Shown: positions 1-7,948 of the stretch, one piece after another
How positions within the stretch are numbered: position 1 is the first letter of the stretch
Layout of the letters: every line of letters begins with the position of its first letter
From: Candidatus Nitrospira nitrificans
GTDB lineage: Bacteria; Nitrospirota; Nitrospiria; Nitrospirales; Nitrospiraceae
DNA length: 60,919 nt
Reading direction: 5' to 3'
Assembly: GCF_001458775.1 (NCBI RefSeq)
Contig: NZ_CZPZ01000032.1
Coordinates: 169,510 to 230,428 of the forward strand
Notes under the pieces: generated by a model
What the model was told of the DNA's origin: nothing
Seen by the model: only the letters and a program-made list of their open reading frames with translations
Database searches by the model: none
Translations under genes and position numbers: made by a program

Positions 1-323
1 ATGGAGAGGCCCTTGAACGGCCCCGGGTCGATCGGCGCGCCCAAGGTTTCAACGATATCGACTGCGCGGTCATTGATATTCGGATCATTGATATCGCCGC
101 CGTTGTCCAGAGACACTTTGAACGCTTGGGTGAATCGTGTTTCAAGAAACAGTCGTTCGCCGACGGCCTCTTCAGCCCCTGGCGTACCAGTAGCGGCGAG
201 AGGCGGTGGCGTGTTCTCATTTCCTGAACAGGCGACGAGTCCGGTGAGGAAGAGAAGCGAAGAGGCGAAGATACGAGCAATCTTTGATTGATGTGTACGC
301 AAGGTCGGATTCATGACAGTCAT
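1..323 (-). CDS. Lipoprotein, N-terminal part, possibly di-haem peroxidase-like
   Basis: This gene runs off the left edge, so only about 107 N-terminal residues are visible. They show a basic N-terminus, a hydrophobic stretch and a lipobox (LVAC, Cys at about residue 32), so the product should be a lipid-anchored periplasmic or outer-membrane protein. The mature part contains GERLFLETRFTQAF, which resembles the start of di-haem cytochrome c peroxidase/MauG-like proteins, but no CxxCH motif lies in the visible part, so this is a weak inference. The start at 323 has a GAAAGGA ribosome-binding site close to it; an in-frame ATG at 314 is nine bases further in and also possible. Confidence 0.6.
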   Translation of the reverse strand, partial: MTVMNPTLRTHQSKIARIFASSLLFLTGLVACSGNENTPPPLAATGTPGAEEAVGERLFLETRFTQAFKVSLDNGGDINDPNINDRAVDIVETLGAPIDPGPFKGLS

Positions 324-442
324 GGTTCCTTTCAACAAAATCAGTGTGACCCTTCCTGGCAAGCCCTCATCCAAGATCAACGGTCGTCTATCGTTATGTA
401 GGGCAGGCACGGGCCCTCGGGAGGTGAGGGTCCATGCTTGCC

Positions 443-468
443 AAGTGGGAGAGGTGGGGCTCCCACTT
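443..468. other. Nine-base-pair hairpin downstream of the HD-GYP gene
   Basis: The arms AAGTGGGAG and CTCCCACTT are perfectly complementary around an eight-base loop. The hairpin sits just beyond the stop of the minus-strand HD-GYP gene, where a terminator would be expected. No run of T follows in either direction, so it may only stabilise a transcript end. Confidence 0.35.
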
Positions 469-499
469 CGATGCCGGCGTAGGTCGTATGCCGACGGCG

Positions 500-1192
500 C
501 TACCGGTGAGGTGGCTCTCTGACATAGATAGGTTCCGGCTCTCTCATGAGTTCGGCCAGGAGATCGACGACCGAGGGGTCAAATTGAGTTCCTGCCGCCA
601 CCCGGAGAATTCGAAGCGCAATGCGATCTCGAAGGGGGCGATCGTAAACCGTGGGGACCTGAATGGCTTCGAATGCATCGGCGACGGCGAGAATTCTTGC
701 TCCCAACGGGATGAACGTTCCCCTGAGCCCATAGGGATATCCCGATCCGTCCCATCGCTCGTGGTGATGGGCGATCATGATGGTGGCCTCACGAAGGAAT
801 GAAAACGGTTCCAGCAGCGTGGCTCCCAGCCGCGGGTGGTTTTGAATCGCCACATAGGAGTCCGGCTCAAACCATTCTCGTTTGGTTTGCAGGCAGGGTG
901 GAAGCATGAGAACGCCGATATCGTGAAGCAGGGACGCCAGCTTGAGCTGATGCAAATCCTCGTCGGTGAGATGGGCAGCCCGTCCGATTTGAAATGCGAT
1001 CGCCGCTGTTCCCTGACCATGCCCGGCTTGCCACGGTAGAAGCCGATCCAGTTCTTTCGCCACTTGCCGAACGAGAATGCTCTCGAGATCGCGCCGTGAG
1101 GCGGACGGCAGATGAAGCCGATCGATCTTTGTGAGCATGCTCTGAATGGGCAAGACGGTTGGCTTGATGCGATCTGCAATGTCGACATGCAT
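500..1192 (-). CDS. HD-GYP domain protein (likely cyclic-di-GMP phosphodiesterase)
   Basis: The 230-residue protein is essentially one HD-GYP domain. Visible are an upstream HGQGTA segment (His58), the metal pair LLHDIG (His90-Asp91), NHP near 119, HHERWDGSGYP with the GYP triad at 151-153, and DAFEAI. In this family those residues bind two or three metals and hydrolyse cyclic-di-GMP. There is no receiver or other sensor domain; about 45 N-terminal residues have no recognised fold. It follows the terminator of the upstream flavoprotein operon, so it is probably transcribed separately. Its partner diguanylate cyclase is not in the window. Confidence 0.85.
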   Translation of the reverse strand: MHVDIADRIKPTVLPIQSMLTKIDRLHLPSASRRDLESILVRQVAKELDRLLPWQAGHGQGTAAIAFQIGRAAHLTDEDLHQLKLASLLHDIGVLMLPPCLQTKREWFEPDSYVAIQNHPRLGATLLEPFSFLREATIMIAHHHERWDGSGYPYGLRGTFIPLGARILAVADAFEAIQVPTVYDRPLRDRIALRILRVAAGTQFDPSVVDLLAELMREPEPIYVREPPHR

Positions 1193-1204
1193 GATGCTGC
1201 CTCC

Positions 1205-1249
1205 TGTAAAAACGAAGAGCCCAGAATCACGTGCGTGATTCTGGGCTCT
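1205..1249 (-). terminator. Rho-independent terminator closing the porin-flavoprotein operon
   Basis: A 16-base-pair perfect hairpin (arms 1216-1231 and 1234-1249, two-base loop) begins AGAGCCCAGAATC and is followed on the minus strand by TTCGTTTTT. It lies about 50 bases beyond the stop of the membrane protein at 1298 and upstream of the HD-GYP gene, so it should end transcription of the operon from 4.8 kb. Confidence 0.8.
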
Positions 1250-1297
1250 GGGCGAATAACCGCTGGCCGCTAAAGGGTGTGCCGCCGACTGAGAAGG

Positions 1298-1816
1298 TTA
1301 GGACCCTTGGGGGCGCTTCCCTCCCATTAACGGCTGTCCACGTATCCACATTTCATACAGTGGGACCACCATCATGACTAAGAAACTGATCGTCATGAGG
1401 GTATCGCCGGCCAACATTGAGATCACAAATAGAGGAGACACGTAGCTGATCAGCCATGGCGATACCAGATCGAGCATCACGCCGCCGAAGCCGGCCCATG
1501 TGGTGACGACCTTGAGGGTGTGACTTGCACTGGTCAAATACATCACGTGGATCAAAATCATGAACACGACCGGCATCGTGAAGAGATGAAAATGGGTAAT
1601 TTCCGCCAGCTCGCGGAACGACATCGGTTCCCCGAACGTCGCATCCGATCCTCGGTAGTGCTCGGCAATGCCTTGCGGCGACAATCCCGTCATGCTATGT
1701 GCCCAAAAAAACGAAAATGTAAATCCAGCCAGCATCAAGAGCAAAAACAACGTGTAGAGCAACCGAATATGGCGATCCGAATCACGGAGCCTGAATTTTT
1801 GATTAAAGTTTCGCAT
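1298..1816 (-). CDS. Small polytopic membrane protein with conserved-looking histidines (cytochrome b-like)
   Basis: About 172 residues with roughly four hydrophobic segments. Histidines lie in or next to membrane segments (FFWAHSM, THFHLFTMP, LIHVMYL), which would suit b-haem or metal binding. This is inference; I do not recognise a named family. The longer frame up to 1900 would overlap the upstream gene, so I chose the ATG at 1816 (MRNFNQKF), 25 bases after that gene's stop. It is the last gene of an operon of porin, lipoprotein, periplasmic FMN-binding protein and this protein. Its position suggests it passes electrons from the quinone pool to the FMN protein. Confidence 0.65.
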   Translation of the reverse strand: MRNFNQKFRLRDSDRHIRLLYTLFLLLMLAGFTFSFFWAHSMTGLSPQGIAEHYRGSDATFGEPMSFRELAEITHFHLFTMPVVFMILIHVMYLTSASHTLKVVTTWAGFGGVMLDLVSPWLISYVSPLFVISMLAGDTLMTISFLVMMVVPLYEMWIRGQPLMGGKRPQGS

Positions 1817-1841
1817 GCCCGGGACGCTGGGTCCGCTTTCG

Positions 1842-2528
1842 CTAGTTCCCGAAAATTGAAGACAAAAACCCTTTATCTTTTTTCGCGGCCAGCGTATCAC
1901 TGCCGAGCCCGGCAGGCTTCAGGTAGAACTCGTCGATCAACACGAGTACCCGTTTCACGCCGGCGCTGATGGAACGGACGGACATCGTGGCGCCGGTGAT
2001 ATTGATGATATCTTTGTTGATGCGAATCGGGTCCAATACGGTCTTGCCTTCGTACTGTACGTTGAACCGCTTCCGGCCGACTTCACTCCCGCGGGCCTCG
2101 CGAAAGACCAGCAGCTCGACATCCGAACAGGCCCCTTTGGTGTCGACCCCGACCATGTAGGTCATATGCTTGTGTTTGCCGATGGTGTTATGAACCATGG
2201 CGTATCCGTCGATCTTCTCGCCCGTTTCGCCGATGTAGACTTCGAACGCTTGTTCGGGGAACTTCCACCCGATGCGTTGTTCCACCAGGTCTTTCCTGTC
2301 CTGCGTGAGTTGGAGGACGTCCTTACGAATTCGTTCGGATTTTGCCAGGATGATCTTGACGGCCGCTTCCTCGCTCATGAAGATCTCGGCATGATTTAAT
2401 TCATCTTCGGTGAGATAACGCTTGAGGTCGTTGTCCCATACTTTTTCTGTTCCGGCCCAAGCGGAAAGCGTCAGACACAGTGAGGCTCCCAGCACAAAAC
2501 CTGAAATGACGCTTACGTGACGGTGCAT
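1842..2528 (-). CDS. Exported FMN-binding domain protein (RnfG/NqrC-type flavinylation motif)
   Basis: A 228-residue protein with a Sec signal (hydrophobic 8-24, AWA-GT cleavage near 26). The C-terminal half matches the FMN-binding domain of NqrC/RnfG. The motif TGATMS at 178-183 fits the ApbE target S/T-G-A-T-x-S/T, whose last residue carries FMN through a phosphoester bond; here that residue would be Ser183. ApbE itself is encoded facing it at 5146. Its start overlaps the end of the upstream lipoprotein gene by 16 bases, so the two are translationally coupled. It probably acts as a one-electron carrier in the periplasm; the acceptor is not known from sequence. Confidence 0.85.
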   Translation of the reverse strand: MHRHVSVISGFVLGASLCLTLSAWAGTEKVWDNDLKRYLTEDELNHAEIFMSEEAAVKIILAKSERIRKDVLQLTQDRKDLVEQRIGWKFPEQAFEVYIGETGEKIDGYAMVHNTIGKHKHMTYMVGVDTKGACSDVELLVFREARGSEVGRKRFNVQYEGKTVLDPIRINKDIINITGATMSVRSISAGVKRVLVLIDEFYLKPAGLGSDTLAAKKDKGFLSSIFGN

Positions 2529-2986
2529 CCGTGCTCCTTCAGTTTGGCGTCGAGACGGTTTTGCACGTCGTGCATGACTTCCTGGGAGGGGTCGGTCGGA
2601 GCCCAGCCAAAGAGACGTGATCCTCCTCGAAAGACCCAGCTCTGTCGCTCTTCGATGAAAGAGATTCTGGTGACATCATCCATCCGCTTCACTTTCAACG
2701 TGAGGCGGGAGCGGTCCTTGCTGTCGCCGACATCTCTCCGAAAAACGCCGTAGGGCCGTCCAGGCATTGGAATTTCAAGCCATTCGGTCACGATCAAGCC
2801 GGCTTCTTTATCCTGCGTGTCGGCTGATCGATCCTTTACGGCATCCATCGCCGCTTCCCATGCGTGGTCATAACTGCACACCGCAAATCGTTGTTGCATG
2901 CCGCTTGTCATCAAGGCACAGCCTCCCACACTTCCGGTCAGCAGGAGTGGGAGGAGTCGCAAGAACAGTTGTCGAAACCTTGTCAT
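2513..2986 (-). CDS. Lipoprotein of unknown function in the flavoprotein operon
   Basis: The chosen start (MTRFRQLFL) gives a signal peptide ending in VGGC with the lipidated Cys near residue 23. The longer frame adds 15 polar residues before it. The mature protein, about 135 residues, is mixed alpha/beta with SYDHAWEAAMDAVKD and a later RISFIEERQSWVFRGG segment. I do not recognise a named family, though the pattern recalls small outer-membrane assembly lipoproteins. It lies between the porin and the FMN-binding protein genes and overlaps the latter, so it is likely a structural partner of one of them. Confidence 0.6.
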   Translation of the reverse strand: MTRFRQLFLRLLPLLLTGSVGGCALMTSGMQQRFAVCSYDHAWEAAMDAVKDRSADTQDKEAGLIVTEWLEIPMPGRPYGVFRRDVGDSKDRSRLTLKVKRMDDVTRISFIEERQSWVFRGGSRLFGWAPTDPSQEVMHDVQNRLDAKLKEHGCTVT

Positions 2987-3033
2987 GTCATCAGCTCCCC
3001 GCCGATCAGGCGGGGAGCCTCCTTGCCGCACAG

Positions 3034-4464
3034 TTAGAAGTAGGTCGCTGCCTGAAATAGAAATCCGTCTCCATCCATCGGACTACTGGCGGTGCCCAGA
3101 TCTCCGGCAGGCGTTAATCCCACCGCGCCGTTCTGCGCATTATGCTGCCAGTTGATTTTGAAGACCGTATCTTCGATCGGCCTGAAGTTGAGACCCACCG
3201 TCAATCGGTCGAGCTCTCGCCGATTTCCAAGCGTGTTTGCCCCGCCGACGGTGCGATTGTCCGTATCGGTGTCGACTTGTTCCCAGCGTACCGTTGCCGT
3301 GAAGGTGGATGCGTCAGAGAAGTGGCTGGGCGCCAGTCTCTTCAAGATCTCCGGCATGAAGTGGTAGTTCCCCTGGACATAATAGCCGAACATGCCGGCA
3401 GGGCCGATGCCGTTGCCGGCCACCCCGGTCGCATTGTTATTGCTGATCCTGACCCAGGCCGCTTCACCGATCAACTCGAAGGGCCCACGTTGCAACGTCC
3501 AGTCAACCGCAAAGATATCAAGATTGCCGGAGCCGACTGTGGCCGTCGAGGGTTTATATTGCCCATGATAACCCGACCCGGCGATTTCAATCCCCAACAT
3601 CGGACTAAAGGCCAAGCGGCCGACGATGGCCTTGCTGTCGTCACGGTCTCGGGATACGCTGCCACGTGCGCTGCGGACGCCCAAATCCGTCATGGCGCCG
3701 GCGGTCTGGGTCATGCCGTTGACCGCATAGAGTTCATAGTCGATTTTGGAGAGAGCCGATGGATAGAACGTGCCATAGATTCCGGCGCCGGCTTCGAACC
3801 AGGTGCTCGGGATAATGATTCTCGAGACCATGGGCCGATCGACAAGGTCGTTCAAGGGGGAATCATGGAGCAAGTTGAATTTGCCGACCGGCATCAGAAG
3901 AATGCCGCCTCGGAGGTTGATTCTCTCATCGACCAGGTAATCCAATTGGGCGAATTCGATTTGAATCGTCCCATCCCCTTGGGGTGAATTGGTCCCTCCG
4001 CGTTCGATTTCAATTTCGGTCGCGAATTTTATGCGATCGGTGATATCGGCGAAAATGAAGGGCACCAATCGCTGCTGGCCGAAACTATTGCGACTAGGAT
4101 TGTCCAAGTTTTGACGAGACAGGATGTTGTACATCACGTCGGCATAACCGCCGACGATGGCTTTGGGCATGCTTAAGAAGGGTTTGGCGTAGAGCAATTT
4201 TCCCGATCCGGTCGATCCAAATCCGAGGGGAACGGTCTCCTCCCCCTTGCGTCCCACTCGAATATCGGTCATCGGCCCCGCCGGCATCGGGTATTGTTTT
4301 GAGGACGAAGCGTCCCTCTGAATCTCGCGAGATTCACGCTCCTGGGCTTTCTGCAACGCCTCTTCAAGTCTCTTCACTCGTTCCTCAAGGCTCTCTTCTG
4401 CGAAGACCGGTGTGACCGCCAGCGCAATGATCGAAAGAGCCCAGAGAATTGACCGCATCTTCAT
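3034..4464 (-). CDS. Outer-membrane porin with N-terminal coiled coil
   Basis: About 476 residues. A signal peptide (MKMRSILWALSIIALAVTPVFA) is followed by a short coiled coil (ESLEERVKRLEEALQKAQ), then a long amphipathic beta-barrel region rich in Gly, Asn and aromatic residues, ending in ATYF with a terminal Phe as in outer-membrane proteins. This resembles the phosphate-selective porin (OprO/P) type often seen in Nitrospira; the true substrate cannot be read. The start at 4464 is set by GGAGG at 4471-4475; upstream in-frame ATG codons would extend past the signal peptide. It is the first large gene of the putative Fur-linked operon. Confidence 0.75.
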   Translation of the reverse strand: MKMRSILWALSIIALAVTPVFAEESLEERVKRLEEALQKAQERESREIQRDASSSKQYPMPAGPMTDIRVGRKGEETVPLGFGSTGSGKLLYAKPFLSMPKAIVGGYADVMYNILSRQNLDNPSRNSFGQQRLVPFIFADITDRIKFATEIEIERGGTNSPQGDGTIQIEFAQLDYLVDERINLRGGILLMPVGKFNLLHDSPLNDLVDRPMVSRIIIPSTWFEAGAGIYGTFYPSALSKIDYELYAVNGMTQTAGAMTDLGVRSARGSVSRDRDDSKAIVGRLAFSPMLGIEIAGSGYHGQYKPSTATVGSGNLDIFAVDWTLQRGPFELIGEAAWVRISNNNATGVAGNGIGPAGMFGYYVQGNYHFMPEILKRLAPSHFSDASTFTATVRWEQVDTDTDNRTVGGANTLGNRRELDRLTVGLNFRPIEDTVFKINWQHNAQNGAVGLTPAGDLGTASSPMDGDGFLFQAATYF

Positions 4465-4587
4465 CGGTATCCTCCCGCATGAGTAAGGTGATGGTCTGAC
4501 TCGGGACTCAACGGTCTCTGGTCTTCGGGTCAACGAAATGTGTGCAACCGCCAAACGTAAGTATGTGCCTCCTTTGTTGACAGGGAA

Positions 4588-4767
4588 TTATGTTGAAGCA
4601 GTTCCCCAGCCTTCGATTGAAGAGAAGGGGATGACGACAATGCGCTTGCAGCGCTTGCACTTCAGTTCCAGCCCTTGTCCGCACACCTTGGCGATCAGCT
4701 GGCCGCACTCACAGCGCGTTTCATGAGTCGGATCGTAGTCCACCGATGAGGCCTTGGCGATAGTCAT
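4588..4767 (-). CDS. Com-like small zinc-ribbon protein
   Basis: A 59-residue protein with two Cys pairs, CECGQLIAK (19-27) and LKCKRCKRIV (36-44), plus Cys29. This is the layout of the Mu Com family of zinc-ribbon translational regulators, which bind mRNA. No phage genes are nearby. A Fur-box-like sequence lies 25-45 bases upstream of the start, and the porin operon begins 120 bases downstream on the same strand, so the gene may lead that operon. A regulatory role for iron-stress mRNA is inference. Confidence 0.7.
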   Translation of the reverse strand: MTIAKASSVDYDPTHETRCECGQLIAKVCGQGLELKCKRCKRIVVIPFSSIEGWGTAST

Positions 4768-4791
4768 GATATGTGATGATCGATAGATTGA

Positions 4792-4810
4792 AATTGAGAA
4801 CGATTATTAA
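4792..4810 (-). promoter_or_regulatory. Putative Fur box upstream of the Com-like/porin operon
   Basis: The sequence ATTGAGAACGATTATTAAT (starting at 4793) resembles the classic Fur box core TTGAGAATGATTATCA. It lies where the promoter of the minus-strand Com-like gene should be. The fur gene is in this window (11884-12315). The match is by eye. Confidence 0.55.
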
Positions 4811-5145
4811 TATCCCGATCAGTGCTCCACTGTCAAGCGGTTAGTTTTCGCCGAGCGGTCTGCCATTTCCAATGCGGCTTGCCATATAATTTCCCCATGA
4901 AGAAGCTCTGGGTGTTCCAGCGAGGCTGCCGGGAGCGCCGATTCTGTGTATGTCAGGCTGTGTGACTGAATTGCCGTGATCCGAGTCAGGTCGCGGGCAG
5001 TCTGGTTGTGGGGGCGAGTCTTGACGGTCTTAACTGGTGAAACGTCCCCGCGCTATCCACCGGAAGCACGGCTCTATGAAGTGCCGCCCTCCCCTCGGTA
5101 TCCAAGGTGTTTTCGGCGGCATCGGTGATAAGGACAATTGTGACC
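4811..5145. other. Intergenic stretch between the divergent Com-like gene and apbE
   Basis: I see no gene here. Short frames on both strands have no ribosome-binding site or family resemblance. It must contain the apbE promoter; I could not find a convincing -35/-10 pair. An AAGGA ribosome-binding site sits near 5130. Confidence 0.4.
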
Positions 5146-6168
5146 ATGAAACTGTCACGAGCCCGCGCCTTTCTTATAATGCTCAGTCTTATCACGGCCT
5201 TCATGGCTGGGTGCGCGGAGATGCGATCGGCTCCTCCGCCCGTCGTCTCGAAACGTACTCAGATGCACATGGGTACTCTGGTTACCCTCACGACTGTAGC
5301 CTCTGAGCAGAACATAGGTGATCGGGCTATGCAGGCTGCATTCGATGAGATCAAGCGGCTTGAACGGTTACTGAGTACCTGGCTTCAAGACAGTGAACTA
5401 TCACAGGTGAATGCAGAAGCCGGCCGTCAGCCTGTGCAAGTGAGCCGAGAGACGTTGGAGTTGGTGGCCCGATCCATTGAAATGGCCCAGCTCACCCACG
5501 GTGGGTTCAATATCGCACTCGGTCCCGCCATCGAAGCCTGGAGTGTAAGCGAACGGCAGCGCATTCCCGATGAGAGGGAATTGCAACAATTGAAGCCTCT
5601 CGTCGATTGGACAGGCATTCAAATCAACAAAGCAGCACGGACTATCTATCTGCCCCATAAGGGAATGCGCATCGATGTGGGTGGGATTGGGAAGGGATAC
5701 GCAGCCGATCGGGCCGTGACGGAGATGAAACGAGTGGGAGTGATGGGTGGGGTGGTTGCGCTATCAGGCGACATCAAAGCGTTCGGTGTCCTGCCGGACC
5801 GAAAGGGGTTTCCGGTTGGTATCAAGCATCCACGCCGGGAGGAAGAGTTGATTGCCATGATCGACCTGAACGACGAAGCCGTGTCGACAGCGGGTGATTA
5901 CGAACGGTTCTTCGAGCGGGACGGAGTCCGCTATCATCACATCTTGGACCCGCAAACCCTGCGCCCGGCTGGTGCTTGTCAGAGTGTCACGGTGATTGCC
6001 AATGAAGGCGCGACGGCTGACGGATTGGATACCGGGATTTTCGTGCTAGGACCGGAACAGGGGATGGCGTTGGTGGAGCGCTTGCCGGGTGTTGAAGCGA
6101 TCATCATCGACCAGGAGGGCAAGATCACTGTCTCGTCGGGACTCCGTGGTCGGCTGTACGCGCCATGA
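5146..6168 (+). CDS. apbE: FAD:protein FMN transferase, lipoprotein form
   Basis: A 340-residue ApbE. The chosen start (MKLSRARAFLIM) gives a lipoprotein signal with lipobox MAGC, so the enzyme is anchored facing the periplasm. Family landmarks in order: TQMHMGTLVTLT, LSTWLQDSELS, GGFNIALGP, MRIDVGGIGKGYAADRA, ALSGDIKAFG, AVSTAGDYERFF, YHHILDP, and ADGLDTGIFVLG with the Mg2+-binding Asp. ApbE moves FMN from FAD onto a Ser/Thr of exported flavoproteins. The obvious substrate is the FMN-binding protein at 1842-2528, whose operon is transcribed away from this gene. It ends 13 bases from the convergent tonB gene. Confidence 0.95.
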   Translation: MKLSRARAFLIMLSLITAFMAGCAEMRSAPPPVVSKRTQMHMGTLVTLTTVASEQNIGDRAMQAAFDEIKRLERLLSTWLQDSELSQVNAEAGRQPVQVSRETLELVARSIEMAQLTHGGFNIALGPAIEAWSVSERQRIPDERELQQLKPLVDWTGIQINKAARTIYLPHKGMRIDVGGIGKGYAADRAVTEMKRVGVMGGVVALSGDIKAFGVLPDRKGFPVGIKHPRREEELIAMIDLNDEAVSTAGDYERFFERDGVRYHHILDPQTLRPAGACQSVTVIANEGATADGLDTGIFVLGPEQGMALVERLPGVEAIIIDQEGKITVSSGLRGRLYAP

Positions 6169-6181
6169 GGTGCCGAGAGGA

Positions 6182-7027
6182 CTACCGCGCCATCTTGAGA
6201 TCGTAACTAATCGAAAATTTTACTGGTAGTTGATCCCGTTCCAGTGGGCGAGAGAGCTTGATCGGGGGGCCGTTTTTTACATCGTCCAAGGCGACTTGAT
6301 CAAGCGCAGGATTGCCTGAGCTCTTCACGATACGCACATCGCTCAAGAGCCCATCTTCATGCAGCATCGCAGCCAGGGTCACTTTCCCCTGAATGCCCTC
6401 CGTTCGTAATGTTGCCGGATATCGTTTGTTGAGATCCTCGATCCACTGTGCCATGAGCTCCGCCAACCATCCGTAGTCGGCTTTGGTTGGCCTGAGTGGG
6501 TTGGACTGTGCCGAGGAGGCCATCACGGAAGACGAGGAGTCGAGCGGAGAGTCCTTGGCCACCTGGGATTCAAGGGGAGTGGTCGAACTCTCGTGAGCAG
6601 GCATCACCAGGTCAGCCGATGGACTCGACAGGTCCTGCCGCGCAACTTGAGGTGTGAGGAGAGTCGCTGTGGACGATATCGAATCAGGGAGAAACTGTTC
6701 CGGACGGGATTCTGAACCCACGTCAGCGATGGGCGCCGGCGCTGAAGTTCCAGGCATCGTCCTTCGTCGATCCTGTTTCCCCACTGGAGGAGTCTGTGGC
6801 TGATGTGCCGGAGTCGGCCGTGCCATCGTTGCAGACTGCGATGAGGATCCTGGTGAAGATGAGAGAGGTGCGACCATCGCCACATCCCATTGGAACGGGT
6901 CAGCCTGCGGCGCCAGCTGCATACGCTGGACGAACAAGACGGCTGCCACGGTTAGGCCTCCGTGTAGCAGGCAGGATACCAGCCAACTAGCCGTCATGGG
7001 GCCGGTCTGATCGTCTGAACGCGGCAT
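6182..7027 (-). CDS. tonB: TonB-family energy transducer
   Basis: A 281-residue protein with one N-terminal membrane anchor (about 12-32), a long Pro/Ser/Gln-rich periplasmic linker and a C-terminal TonB domain (about 195-281) containing IQGKVTLAAMLHEDG and VKSSGNPALDQVALD. It couples the inner-membrane proton-motive force to outer-membrane receptors. It is the third gene after exbB and exbD, with a good ribosome-binding site (AGAGGA). No TonB-dependent receptor is in the window, so the ligand is unknown, but fbpABC and fur next door point to iron. Confidence 0.9.
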   Translation of the reverse strand: MPRSDDQTGPMTASWLVSCLLHGGLTVAAVLFVQRMQLAPQADPFQWDVAMVAPLSSSPGSSSQSATMARPTPAHQPQTPPVGKQDRRRTMPGTSAPAPIADVGSESRPEQFLPDSISSTATLLTPQVARQDLSSPSADLVMPAHESSTTPLESQVAKDSPLDSSSSVMASSAQSNPLRPTKADYGWLAELMAQWIEDLNKRYPATLRTEGIQGKVTLAAMLHEDGLLSDVRIVKSSGNPALDQVALDDVKNGPPIKLSRPLERDQLPVKFSISYDLKMAR

Positions 7028-7039
7028 GGAGTTCCTCTG

Positions 7040-7414
7040 TTACAGTCGAATGACCTCCAGGCTCACTTGCTGAAAGCCTAAGCCGCGAATCTCGTCGACG
7101 AGGGCCACGAATTTTTCGAGCAAGGTCACCTTGTCAGCCCGCACGACCACCGCCGATTCGCGCGGCTGAGAGCTGAGGGCAGAGGGAAGGCCTCCGGCGG
7201 GAATCGGAGAGTCATTGAAGAACAGATTTCCATCGGCCGTCAAGGAGATCACGATCGGGACATCTTTCCGATCGCCCACCTCCTTGGCTTTGGCGAGGTT
7301 GACGGGAATTTGCCCGGTGCTGATGAAAGTGGCGGTGGTCAACACGATCACGAGCAAGACCAGCATCACATCCACGAGTGGGATCACGTTGATCTGATCA
7401 ATGTTCCGTTCCAT
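7040..7414 (-). CDS. exbD: ExbD/TolR-family biopolymer transport protein
   Basis: A 124-residue protein: a short cytoplasmic N-terminus (MERNIDQINVIPLVDVML), one transmembrane helix carrying the proton-path Asp (LVDVMLVLLVI, Asp15), then a periplasmic domain. It partners ExbB in the TonB motor. The gene overlaps the end of exbB by 17 bases and stops 12 bases before tonB, so the three are one operon. Confidence 0.93.
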   Translation of the reverse strand: MERNIDQINVIPLVDVMLVLLVIVLTTATFISTGQIPVNLAKAKEVGDRKDVPIVISLTADGNLFFNDSPIPAGGLPSALSSQPRESAVVVRADKVTLLEKFVALVDEIRGLGFQQVSLEVIRL

Positions 7415-7829
7415 GTTGGGCCTTATACTCGGTGAGGATCTCGCTCACACGACGACGCAGCACGTTATTCATCACGACACAAGGTATGGCGACCAGGAGA
7501 CCGATAGCGGTTGCTTTCAACGCCAGGCTCAAGCCGATCATGATGGTACTCACGGCCATCGTACCCGACGTTCCCATCGTATGGAATGTCAACATGATGC
7601 CAAGGACAGTTCCCAGGAGGCCGATATACGGGGCGTTGGCAGCCACCGTGCCGATAATCACGAGATGTTTGGTCAGAGTGATTTCCAGCAGCTGAGCGTT
7701 CGAAAATTGCTTGAGATTCACACGCTTATAGAAGAGCCATCGTTCGATCGCGACAGCGACGGACCACACGCTCAGGACGAGTAACAGGCCGACGATTCCA
7801 TAGTCAATGGCGTCTTTCAACGCGTCCAT
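7398..7829 (-). CDS. exbB: ExbB/TolQ-family proton channel, short form
   Basis: A 143-residue MotA/TolQ/ExbB-domain protein with three hydrophobic segments: near 10-30, ANAPYIGLLGTVLGIMLTF (about 66-84) and LSLALKATAIGLLVAIP (about 100-116). It is shorter than E. coli ExbB (244 residues) but keeps the pore helices. An AAGGAG ribosome-binding site precedes the ATG. First gene of exbB-exbD-tonB, 120 bases after the fbp operon on the same strand, so read-through is possible. Confidence 0.92.
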   Translation of the reverse strand: MDALKDAIDYGIVGLLLVLSVWSVAVAIERWLFYKRVNLKQFSNAQLLEITLTKHLVIIGTVAANAPYIGLLGTVLGIMLTFHTMGTSGTMAVSTIMIGLSLALKATAIGLLVAIPCVVMNNVLRRRVSEILTEYKAQHGTEH

Positions 7830-7948
7830 CGAAACTCCTTACATCGTGAAGGTGCAACTCAAACCGGTGGGGTGGGAACCGGAGTACCGGTCCATCCATG
7901 CCAGATCACAAGGGGAGCTGTCAATGTGTACACGCATTCAGCCTAGAC

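Noticed and set aside
1520-1969. 149-residue open frame on the plus strand
   Set aside because: It lies opposite the membrane protein and FMN-binding genes, has irregular composition and no ribosome-binding site. It is a shadow.
3142-3987. 281-residue open frame on the plus strand
   Set aside because: It is opposite the porin gene, which has a signal peptide, a barrel pattern and a ribosome-binding site. The plus frame has none of these.
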